Assembly: GCA_937960715.1 (NCBI GenBank)
Contig: CALGOO010000342.1
Span: 1 to 12,654 of the forward strand
Reading direction: 5' to 3'
Source: an uncultured Candidatus Competibacteraceae bacterium
GTDB lineage: Bacteria > Pseudomonadota > Gammaproteobacteria > Competibacterales > Competibacteraceae
DNA: 12,654 bases
The translations under genes were made by a program, and so were the position numbers. This document shows, in pieces, positions 5,934 through 12,654 of the stretch (the stretch's first letter is position 1; each line of letters opens with the position of its first letter). Under the pieces are notes generated by a model that was given only the letters and a program-made list of their open reading frames with translations, had not been told where the DNA came from and ran no database searches.

Positions 5934-8900
5934 CGATGGTATAGATCAGATCGGCGCCGATCCCGGTGGTGCTGCTGGCCGATACGAACATCAGACGCTG
6001 GCTGAGCCGGTATTTGACGTTGAAGGTGTTCACGGCGTTGAGCAGTCCGACGCCGTAGCCGATGTAGAGATTCGGCGCCAGATATTTGCCCAGCATGAGC
6101 GAGGTTCCATCGCCACCGTCGCCGGCCGATCCCAGTTGCAGGGCATCCAGACCGAACGCCTCGCCCAGGCTCTGGGTGAACGCGCCGCCACCCAGCCCCA
6201 GGGCGCTGGCGGCCTTGAACAGCAGCGCGGACTCGCCACCCGATCCGCCATTTTGCGGCCCCCGACCCAGCACCAGATAGGACAGAATACTGGAGTCGGG
6301 CATCTTCGGATCCGAGAATAGCGTCATTTTGGGGTTTTTCAGCGTGCCCCGGATTTGTGCGCCAGCAGTGATGCGCGTGCCGGTAAAGACGCTGCCCGAT
6401 GACTGCCGCACCACCCGCAAATCCAGACCAGGGTTGTCGAGCGGGCTGCTGCTGAACAGCAGTCGTCCGCGCTGAATTTGAATCTCCTCGCCAAATATCC
6501 GGTAATTACCGGCGACGACTTCGATGCTACCGCTGCCTCGCGGGGCCAGTTGCGGGTTTTCCTCGATCAGCAGATTCCCTTGTAAGCGGCCCTTGAAGGC
6601 AGGCGTTTCCACCTGCACGTCGTTGCCCAGAATCACCCGGACCCTGGCGAAAACGTCCAGTCCCCTGGGTTTGGGCGGCGCTTCGCCATCGGCGCCGTTG
6701 ACGATGACGACATCGTCGGACGCCCTGACCGCGCCTGGCCGTTCGCCGCCCGGCCGCAGATAAGCTATTGGAATGGTTACTGTTCCATCGACTTTGACCT
6801 GCTGCTGGGTCGCCTCAAGCTGGAGATCGGGGCTGATCTGGACTTGCAGATCGGTGGTTTTCAGCGCCTGGAAATTTTCGCCCCGGACCGTCAGATTCAG
6901 TTGTGGCTTCAGCGGATCGACGGTTCCGCTCAGATGCAACTGACCGGGCGCGGAGCGAACCGAACCGGAAAGGCGCAACGGCCCCTGCCCATCGCTGGTG
7001 GCGGTGAGCTGGAGATTCTCCAGCTTGATCCCGGCTACGGGAATGCTGGCCCCAGCGTTCTCCAGCCGGATGTCGCCGCGCAGCGCCAGCCTGGGAAGCG
7101 TGCCGGCGACGTTGACATCGGCCCGCAGTTGTCCCGTGACGTTTTGCACCTGGGGCGCGAACGCGGAGACGATCTTCAGATCGGTGATCACCGCGTTGAT
7201 CTTGCCGCTCAGCTTGGCCGCGCCGAACGGGTCTTGCGCTTGCAGGCTGGTTTGCAACTGTCCGGTTTGCGCCAGGTCCAGTCGCGCCTGCCCACTTGCG
7301 GTCCGCCCATCGGTTTGCAGTTGCGCGCCGCCGCCGTTGAGGGTGAACCGAACCGGCTGGCCGTTGGCCGCCATGCTCAGACTGCCGGGGGCGATGGTCA
7401 GGTTGGCCCTGGCCTGGAGCGCGCCGCCGATCTTGCCGCTGGCGCTGGCTTCGCCGCCAACGCGGGTAACCAGCGTCATCCCGTCGGGCAAGAACCGTTT
7501 GAACCGTTCCGGCGTGAGGTCGCTGAGTTGAATCCGGCCGTTGAAAGCGCCGGACTGTTCCCACTGACCTTGCAAACACACGCGGGTCGGGGCGCTGCTC
7601 AAACAGGTGGCGTCGAGGTTGGCGGCCTTGGCCGAGGCGCGCGCCAGGGCCGGTTTATCCAGGTTCCAGGTCCCAGCAACCGTGTCCCTGGCGCTGAGTT
7701 GCGTGACGCGGCCCTGCCAGAGCAGGGACGGGGTTTGCAGGCTGCCGCTGAGCGCCAGCAGAAAGCGGCCCGGCTCGCCGGCCAGTTCCGCCTTGAGATC
7801 GTGCGCGGCGGGCGTGCCGCCGCCGTCGAGGGTGAGCGATTTCCAGTGTTGACCGCCGAGCGTGAGTCCTTCGCCGCTGACTTTCAGGACGGAACGGCTG
7901 GCGCCACCGACGTCCACGCGGGCCTCGCCGCGCAATTGCTGAATTTGCGTATCGCCTTGCCGCAGGTCTCGCACGGTGAAACTGGCCGCCACCGCCGGCC
8001 GGTCGGCGGGACCGCTCAAGCTGCCGCTGCTGGCGATGGTCCCGCTCAGGCCGGGGAGCAGGGATTTCAGTTGCGGCACATCCAGTTTCCAGCGCAAATC
8101 CCAGCGTTGCGCCAGCGATCCGTCGGCTTCCAGCCGGGCGTCGCCGGCATTCACCTTCAGGGCCTTGATGGTCAGATTCCGGTCCTGAATCGCGACATCG
8201 GCGTTACCGCGCACGGCCTGCCCGCTCAGCGTCCCGGTCAGTTCCTCCAGCAGGAGATGGGCGCGTAATCCCGCGTTTTCCAGGTTGCCATCGCTTTTGA
8301 GCCGCAGGTTCAGCTTGCCGGGTACGTCTTTCCAGTGCGCGCCGGGATTGAGTCCCGCGCCGGTCAGTTCGGTTTGCCAGCGCACGACGGGCAGCCAGGC
8401 GACATTCGCATTGCCCTGGATCGTACCCTCCAGCGTCTGGCCGTTCAGCTTCACTTCGCGTATTTCCTGATCGGAACCCTGACCGGTTAGCGTCCAGCGG
8501 CCCTTGGGAATATCGGGACCTTGCAGCCCAGCGGCAAGCTGGAACCGGTAGTCGTTGAACACGCCCTCGGCGGCGAAATCGCCCTGGGCGCTTTCCACCT
8601 GGGCCGGACCGGTCAGCGGCCAGACCAGGGATTGCCACTGGCCGGAAGCATTGAAGCGCCAATCGGCGAATTGCAGGTCGCCCTTGGCGGTCAGCGCCAG
8701 CGGCCGGTCGGCGGTGGTCAATCGCAATTCATCCAGCTTCACCGCCCGTTCGTCACCGGCGGCGGTGAATTTCAGGATGGCGGGACCCAGTTCGGGCAGA
8801 GTGGCGCCGATTTCGCCCCGACCCTCGAACCGGGCCAGCACGCCGCGCGCATCGAGTTGCACGGTCAGGGGCTTGCCGGCCAGGTCCGGGAGGAAGGGTT

Positions 8901-9714
8901 TGAGGTCCGCCACGTCCAGTTTGGCCTGGGCCGACCAGGCGGGTTCCGGGCGCAGCGGTTGGCGGACCTCGCCATTCAGGTCCAGCGTGGCCGCGCCGGT
9001 AACATGCTGAGTCAGTCGCAGCCGGTCGCCCAGTTCGCCTTCGATGTTGCCTTCGCCGGTGAAAACGCCATGGTCCGGGGTCGGTGCACGCCAGTTGAGC
9101 CGGGCCTGGAGCGGGTAGCCACCGACGGAATTCAGCCGGCCGCTCAACCGCGCCTCGCCCTGGAACGCGCGGACTTCCAGGGTTTCGATGGTTAAACCCT
9201 CGGCGTCGGTGTGAGCCTTGAGACCGACGGCGTCGATGACGATGGGCTCGACGCCCGGCGGCTGAATGCGGAGGGCATGGCCTTGCAGGTCGTTGACGTG
9301 AATCGCCAGCGGCAAGCGGATGTCGGGCAGGACCAGCGGTTCGGTCGAAGGCGCGGTTTCCTGGCTGGGCGGCCATTGCAGTTCCAGCCCGTCGACCTGG
9401 AGGCGATGGACGGTCAGCGCGGCGTCGAACAGATCAGTGGGTTGCCAGTCCAGTTCACCGCGGGCGAACGCCAGCTTCAACCCGCCTTGCTCGTAGCGCA
9501 ACTGGTCGATCCGCAACGGTCCCAACAGCCGGCCGCTGACGGAGCCGACGCTCAACTGGCCGGGCAAGACCCGTTCAGCCAGTGCCAACAGGCTTTTGAG
9601 GCCGGTTTCGGTGGAAACGGCGATTGCACCCGCCAGCACGATCAGGAACAGGAGCAACAGGAACAGCCGGAACGGCCAGAAGAACAGGCGGCGCGCGGCG
9701 CGGGACAGGTTCAC
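5926..9714 (-). CDS. tamB: Translocation and assembly module subunit TamB
   Basis: A 1262-residue protein, about the length of E. coli TamB (1259). Residues 11-33 form one N-terminal membrane anchor after a basic start (MNLSRAARRLFFWPFR). Almost all the rest is repetitive beta-strand sequence of the AsmA-like type, expected to form a long hydrophobic-grooved beta structure spanning the periplasm. The C-terminal ~340 residues are the conserved TamB (DUF490) domain, with elements such as ENPQLAPRGSGSIEVVAGNY, SDPKMPDSSILSYLVLG and a final GADLIYTIER; this end contacts TamA. TamB works with TamA in outer-membrane protein assembly, and TamB-like proteins are also implicated in phospholipid transport to the outer membrane. 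The GTG start at 9714 overlaps the tamA stop by 4 nt (GTGA), implying translational coupling. No frameshift or gap was noticed. Confidence 0.95.
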   Translation of the reverse strand: MNLSRAARRLFFWPFRLFLLLLFLIVLAGAIAVSTETGLKSLLALAERVLPGQLSVGSVSGRLLGPLRIDQLRYEQGGLKLAFARGELDWQPTDLFDAALTVHRLQVDGLELQWPPSQETAPSTEPLVLPDIRLPLAIHVNDLQGHALRIQPPGVEPIVIDAVGLKAHTDAEGLTIETLEVRAFQGEARLSGRLNSVGGYPLQARLNWRAPTPDHGVFTGEGNIEGELGDRLRLTQHVTGAATLDLNGEVRQPLRPEPAWSAQAKLDVADLKPFLPDLAGKPLTVQLDARGVLARFEGRGEIGATLPELGPAILKFTAAGDERAVKLDELRLTTADRPLALTAKGDLQFADWRFNASGQWQSLVWPLTGPAQVESAQGDFAAEGVFNDYRFQLAAGLQGPDIPKGRWTLTGQGSDQEIREVKLNGQTLEGTIQGNANVAWLPVVRWQTELTGAGLNPGAHWKDVPGKLNLRLKSDGNLENAGLRAHLLLEELTGTLSGQAVRGNADVAIQDRNLTIKALKVNAGDARLEADGSLAQRWDLRWKLDVPQLKSLLPGLSGTIASSGSLSGPADRPAVAASFTVRDLRQGDTQIQQLRGEARVDVGGASRSVLKVSGEGLTLGGQHWKSLTLDGGGTPAAHDLKAELAGEPGRFLLALSGSLQTPSLLWQGRVTQLSARDTVAGTWNLDKPALARASAKAANLDATCLSSAPTRVCLQGQWEQSGAFNGRIQLSDLTPERFKRFLPDGMTLVTRVGGEASASGKIGGALQARANLTIAPGSLSMAANGQPVRFTLNGGGAQLQTDGRTASGQARLDLAQTGQLQTSLQAQDPFGAAKLSGKINAVITDLKIVSAFAPQVQNVTGQLRADVNVAGTLPRLALRGDIRLENAGASIPVAGIKLENLQLTATSDGQGPLRLSGSVRSAPGQLHLSGTVDPLKPQLNLTVRGENFQALKTTDLQVQISPDLQLEATQQQVKVDGTVTIPIAYLRPGGERPGAVRASDDVVIVNGADGEAPPKPRGLDVFARVRVILGNDVQVETPAFKGRLQGNLLIEENPQLAPRGSGSIEVVAGNYRIFGEEIQIQRGRLLFSSSPLDNPGLDLRVVRQSSGSVFTGTRITAGAQIRGTLKNPKMTLFSDPKMPDSSILSYLVLGRGPQNGGSGGESALLFKAASALGLGGGAFTQSLGEAFGLDALQLGSAGDGGDGTSLMLGKYLAPNLYIGYGVGLLNAVNTFNVKYRLSQRLMFVSASSTTGIGADLIYTIER

Positions 9715-11510
9715 AGATCGGGTCCGATGCTGAAGGAGAAGCGGAACGTGTCGCCCGGCGGGCGATCCAGGCCGGAAGCCAGGTCGATGCGCACCGGCCC
9801 GACCGGCGAGCGCCAGCGGAGTCCGAACCCGACGCCGGTCTTCATGTCGGGCGTCGCTCCATCGAAGGCATCGCCGCTATCGACGAAGGCGGCGAGGCTC
9901 CAGCCGTCCCAGACGCGGTGTTCGTATTCCACGCTGCCCACCAGCAGATTCTTGCCGCCGATGACCGTGCCCTCGTCGTCGGTGGGGCCGATGGTGTTGT
10001 AGGCGTAGCCGCGCACGCTGGCGTCGCCGCCGGTGAAAAAACGCAGGGAGGTGGGCAGGTTCTCGAAACCCTGGCTGATCAGGGTGGTGCCGGCATCGCC
10101 CCGCGCGATGATCCGGCTGGCGTCGTTCAAGGCATACACGCCTTTCAGATGCAAAAGGCCTTGGGCGAAATCGAGATCCGAAAGCAGCGCCGTCGAGGCG
10201 CCGCGCAGTTCGAAGCCGAACAGGAGGCCGCGAGTCGGATACAAACGGTCGTCGGCGCTGATCCAGGTCCAGTTCAGGCTGGGAATCAGCAGCAGCGCGC
10301 TGGTTCGGGGCTGGTTGCCAACGCTGAATTCCTCGTACTGATAGCTCAGGCTGTAGTTTTTCAGCCACTTGCCGTCTTGCCGCTGCCAGCCGCCGCCGAT
10401 GATGTACTGATCGTAATCCTGCTGGTTGTAGTTTTGCTGGGTGTAGCCGGCGATCAGGGTGTAGGCGTCGGTGGTGGGGTCTTGGCCGGGAATGGAATAC
10501 TTGCCGCCGAGGACCACCTTGATCGGCGACCAGAGCAGTTCTTCCTCGGCGTGGTGTCCCCGGCGGTTGAGCCAGCGTTGCTCCGCTTTCAGCCTGACCC
10601 GCGCGCCGGTGTCGGTGCCGTAGCCGGCACCGGCGCTGAACTTATGCTGCTTGCCAGGTTCCAGTTCCACCTCGACCGGAGTCGTCTCGGTGGCGGCGTC
10701 GGGTGGGGCGTTGACCTGAACCTGACTGAAGTACGGGCTGCTGTTGAGATCGCCTTGCAGTTTCAGCAAGTCGTTGGCGTTATAGGGATCGCCGGGTTTG
10801 AAGCGGGGATAGCGATTCAGCAGCTTGGGGGACAGGAAGTCCTGCTTGAAGGTGATGGCGCCGAAACGGTAGCGCGGGCCGGTGTCGTAATGCAGCCGGA
10901 TCGCGGCTTCGTAAGCTTGCAAGTTGACCTCGATGACGTGCTCGGTGAAGCGGGCGTTGAAATAGCCGCGCTCGGTGGTCAGCCTTTCCAGCCCCTGCTT
11001 GAACTGCTCGTACCGGGGTTGATCGAGAACCTGGCCCTGGGCGAGCGGCATGTTGGCCATCGCCTGCTGGAAGGCCGGGTCGTGCTGGCCCTCGCCGAGA
11101 ATGCGCACGTCCAGCGTGGCGATGCGCAGCGGCCGGCCAGGCTGGATGCGATAGCGCGCCTGCCAGCCACCGGAAATCCGTTCCAGCGACGACTCGATGA
11201 CGGGTTCGTAGAAGCCGAACGGTTGCAGCGCCTCGCGAATCTGCGCCTCGGCCCGGCCATGCAGCCAGCGCAAGCGGGTTTCCTCGGGCGCGGTCTGGTC
11301 GGCGAAGCGGTTGAGTTCCAGCAGGGCCAGCACGTTGGCGCGCAACGGTCCGTCCACGCCCTCGACCGTCACCGTGAGCTTGCCGTTTTCGCTGGTTTCC
11401 GTGGCGGTCAGCGGCGCGGCGTCTTCCTGGGCGGGCAGGGGTTTGGCGGCGCCCGCCAGGATGCAAAGCAGTAGCCAGATGAACGCGAGACGCGGGCTGG
11501 AACGGGGCAT
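9711..11510 (-). CDS. tamA: Outer-membrane Omp85-family assembly protein TamA
   Basis: A 599-residue protein from the ATG at 11510. This start is chosen because it places a signal peptide at the N-terminus (MPRSSPRLAFIWLLLCILAG, likely cleaved after PLPA at residue 27); the frame opens further upstream to a TTG at 11582. No strong ribosome-binding site precedes the ATG. Three POTRA domains fill roughly residues 35-275 (for example GRPLRIATLDVRILGEG and FKPGDPYNANDLLKLQGDLN), and a 16-strand Omp85 beta-barrel follows. The family signature VRGY is at residues 499-502, in the loop-6 position. The C-terminus is RSPVGPVRIDLASGL then FRFSFSIGPDL, the typical last barrel strands. It partners with TamB, encoded immediately downstream with a 4-nt overlap, to aid assembly of outer-membrane proteins such as autotransporters. 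Confidence 0.94.
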   Translation of the reverse strand: MPRSSPRLAFIWLLLCILAGAAKPLPAQEDAAPLTATETSENGKLTVTVEGVDGPLRANVLALLELNRFADQTAPEETRLRWLHGRAEAQIREALQPFGFYEPVIESSLERISGGWQARYRIQPGRPLRIATLDVRILGEGQHDPAFQQAMANMPLAQGQVLDQPRYEQFKQGLERLTTERGYFNARFTEHVIEVNLQAYEAAIRLHYDTGPRYRFGAITFKQDFLSPKLLNRYPRFKPGDPYNANDLLKLQGDLNSSPYFSQVQVNAPPDAATETTPVEVELEPGKQHKFSAGAGYGTDTGARVRLKAEQRWLNRRGHHAEEELLWSPIKVVLGGKYSIPGQDPTTDAYTLIAGYTQQNYNQQDYDQYIIGGGWQRQDGKWLKNYSLSYQYEEFSVGNQPRTSALLLIPSLNWTWISADDRLYPTRGLLFGFELRGASTALLSDLDFAQGLLHLKGVYALNDASRIIARGDAGTTLISQGFENLPTSLRFFTGGDASVRGYAYNTIGPTDDEGTVIGGKNLLVGSVEYEHRVWDGWSLAAFVDSGDAFDGATPDMKTGVGFGLRWRSPVGPVRIDLASGLDRPPGDTFRFSFSIGPDL

Positions 11511-11595
11511 GAGGGGCGGTCGCGGGCGGTGGTCGGCCAGTGGCTTTGACGATTGAACGGCGGGACGCGGGTGCGGTTCCAAGATAAGCAGCGGT

Positions 11596-11601
11596 TATAA
11601 T
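11596..11601 (+). promoter_or_regulatory. Consensus -10 box in the tamA-cysM divergent region
   Basis: A perfect TATAAT lies at 11596-11601 on the plus strand, 84 bp before the cysM ATG; no good -35 box sits 16-18 bp upstream. The same AT-rich island reads TATAAC on the minus strand, and TTATCT follows at 11589-11584, so it could also serve tamA. The 174-bp interval between the two genes (11511-11684) is the only space for both promoters. Confidence 0.4.
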
Positions 11602-11684
11602 CCGCCAAACGTTATTTAGCACGCTTCGCGGCTTTGGCAAATCCCCGAACGCCGCGATCCCCGAAGACCGCCTGGACTGTCCTT

Positions 11685-12590
11685 ATGCCGCATTCCGATT
11701 CTCCCACGCTCGAAACCTTCGTCGGCAACACCCCGCTGGCGCGGTTGCAACGACTACCGGGCCTTGCCACCAACGTCATTCTCGGCAAGCTGGAGGGCAA
11801 CAATCCCGCCGGCTCGGTCAAGGATCGGCCGGCGCTGAGCATGATCCAACGGGCCGAGACGCGCGGCGACATCCACCCCGGCGACCGGCTGATCGAGGCC
11901 ACCAGCGGCAACACCGGCATTGCCCTGGCGATGATCGCGGCGATCAAGGGCTACCGCCTGACGTTGATCATGCCGGAAAACCAGAGCGCCGAGCGCCGCG
12001 CCGCCATGCGGGCCTACGGCGCGGAATTGATCCTGGTCGGCAAGGACGAGGGCATGGAAGGCGCCCGCGATCTGGCCGCGCAACTGGAACGGGAAGGGCG
12101 GGGCCGGGTGCTGGATCAGTTCGGCAACCCCGACAATCCGCTGGCCCATTACGAAACCACCGGTCCCGAAATCTGGCGCGATACCCACGGTCGCGTGACC
12201 CACTTCGTCAGCGCCATGGGCACCACCGGCACCATCATGGGCGTGTCGCGCTATCTGAAGGAACGGAACCCCACGGTGCAAATCGTCGGCGTGCAGCCGA
12301 CCGAGGGTTCCAGCATCGCCGGCATCCGCCGCTGGCCGGTCGAGTATCTGCCCAAGATTTACGATCCCGCGCGGGTGGATCGGGTCATGGATGTCAGCCA
12401 GGCCGAGGCCGAGGACGTCACTCGCCGGCTGGCGCGGGAGGAAGGCATTTGCTGCGGCGTGTCGGCGGGCGGCGCGGTGGTGGCCGCGTTGCGCGTGTCG
12501 CAAGAGGTCGAGAACGCGGTGATCGTCACCATCATCTGCGACCGCGGCGACCGCTATCTGTCCACCGGGCTGTTTGGGGATGGAGCCTGA
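11685..12590 (+). CDS. cysM: Cysteine synthase B (O-acetylserine sulfhydrylase B)
   Basis: A 301-residue PLP enzyme (E. coli CysM is 303) that replaces the acetyl group of O-acetylserine with sulfide or thiosulfate, giving cysteine or S-sulfocysteine, in the cytosol. The PLP-binding lysine is K46 in NNPAGSVKDR. The substrate loop TSGNTG is at 73-78, the phosphate-binding GTTGT at 179-183, and the serine that contacts the pyridine nitrogen is S260 in CGVSAGG. The CysM-specific segment GIRRWPVEYLP (213-223) separates it from CysK. The ATG at 11685 matches the family N-terminus (ETFVGNTPLARLQ soon follows); a TTG 17 codons upstream at 11634 would add an unrelated extension. The ribosome-binding site is weak. 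It is divergent from tamA, and no CysB-type site was identified. Confidence 0.96.
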   Translation: MPHSDSPTLETFVGNTPLARLQRLPGLATNVILGKLEGNNPAGSVKDRPALSMIQRAETRGDIHPGDRLIEATSGNTGIALAMIAAIKGYRLTLIMPENQSAERRAAMRAYGAELILVGKDEGMEGARDLAAQLEREGRGRVLDQFGNPDNPLAHYETTGPEIWRDTHGRVTHFVSAMGTTGTIMGVSRYLKERNPTVQIVGVQPTEGSSIAGIRRWPVEYLPKIYDPARVDRVMDVSQAEAEDVTRRLAREEGICCGVSAGGAVVAALRVSQEVENAVIVTIICDRGDRYLSTGLFGDGA

Positions 12591-12595
12591 GAGCA

Positions 12596-12637
12596 ATGTC
12601 GCAACCGTTGCATCAACCATGGACAAATAATCCATGA
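12596..12637 (+). CDS. Possible 13-codon leader peptide after cysM
   Basis: A short frame, MSQPLHQPWTNNP, starts 6 nt after the cysM stop. Its TGA (12635-12637) overlaps the ATG at 12634 of the next possible gene (ATGA). The arrangement would permit translational coupling, but a frame this short could easily arise by chance. Confidence 0.15.
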   Translation: MSQPLHQPWTNNP

Positions 12638-12654
12638 GTGATTTCCTGCTTCGC
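12634..12654 (+). CDS. Possible start of the next gene (MSDFLLR..., cut by the window end)
   Basis: An ATG at 12634 opens seven codons, MSDFLLR, up to the right edge, 44 nt after cysM and on the same strand. There is no clear ribosome-binding site directly in front; the upstream sequence is AT-rich. The fragment is too short to identify. It may form an operon with cysM. Confidence 0.35.

Noticed and set aside
6844..8268. A 474-codon plus-strand frame inside tamB
   Set aside because: It is antisense to a full-length TamB with continuous family features.
9624..11474. A 616-codon plus-strand open frame opposite tamA
   Set aside because: It is antisense to a clearly recognisable Omp85 gene. Its translation is low-complexity and resembles no family, and long antisense frames are expected at this GC content.
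1..12654. CRISPR array, tRNA, rRNA or riboswitch
   Set aside because: No regularly spaced repeats, cloverleaf sequences, rRNA motifs or recognised riboswitch cores were found when reading the window.

Overview
The window looks like chromosomal DNA of a GC-rich gammaproteobacterium. The cysM product is very close to the gammaproteobacterial enzyme, the alcohol dehydrogenase is close to E. coli YahK, and a tamA-tamB outer-membrane assembly operon is present. The general flavour, including an ATPase-nuclease of a type often found in many copies and scattered insertion-sequence debris, recalls Competibacter-like wastewater bacteria. That last assignment is an impression from memory, not a computed result.

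Layout. Positions 1-1550 (minus) hold nearly all of an AAA ATPase fused to a PD-(D/E)XK-type nuclease domain; its 3' end is cut by the window edge. Positions 1600-2560 are a patchwork of accessory debris. It contains the N-terminal stub of an ISL3-like transposase (minus), a small 68-codon gene (plus) whose tail runs into an integron attC-like site, and the N-terminal stub of a SugE/Gdx-type small multidrug-resistance transporter (minus) that is broken off next to that site. Positions 2566-4324 (minus) are a two-gene unit: a metzincin-like zinc metalloprotease followed 19 nt later by a membrane-anchored or exported HEAT-repeat protein. Positions 4325-4764 hold no intact gene. They contain a 28-bp palindrome, the N-terminal stub of an IS4-like transposase, and a perfect 12-bp inverted repeat that would bury that transposase's ribosome-binding site and reach its start codon.

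The right half is core genome. It comprises a YahK-like zinc alcohol dehydrogenase (minus, 4765-5832), tamB (minus, 5926-9714) and tamA (minus, 9711-11510), the last two overlapping by 4 nt. Divergently transcribed from tamA is cysM (plus, 11685-12590). A further gene may begin at 12634 and leave the window.

How the genes work together. TamA (outer-membrane Omp85 protein) and TamB (inner-membrane-anchored periplasm-spanning protein) form one envelope complex and are translationally coupled. CysM makes cysteine and is functionally separate. The dehydrogenase stands alone. The metalloprotease and HEAT protein are probably co-transcribed, but their joint role is unknown. The most unusual features are the solitary attC-like cassette flanked by broken genes, the metzincin-HEAT pair, and the hairpin-masked start of the IS4-like remnant. 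No tRNA, rRNA or CRISPR array was seen.
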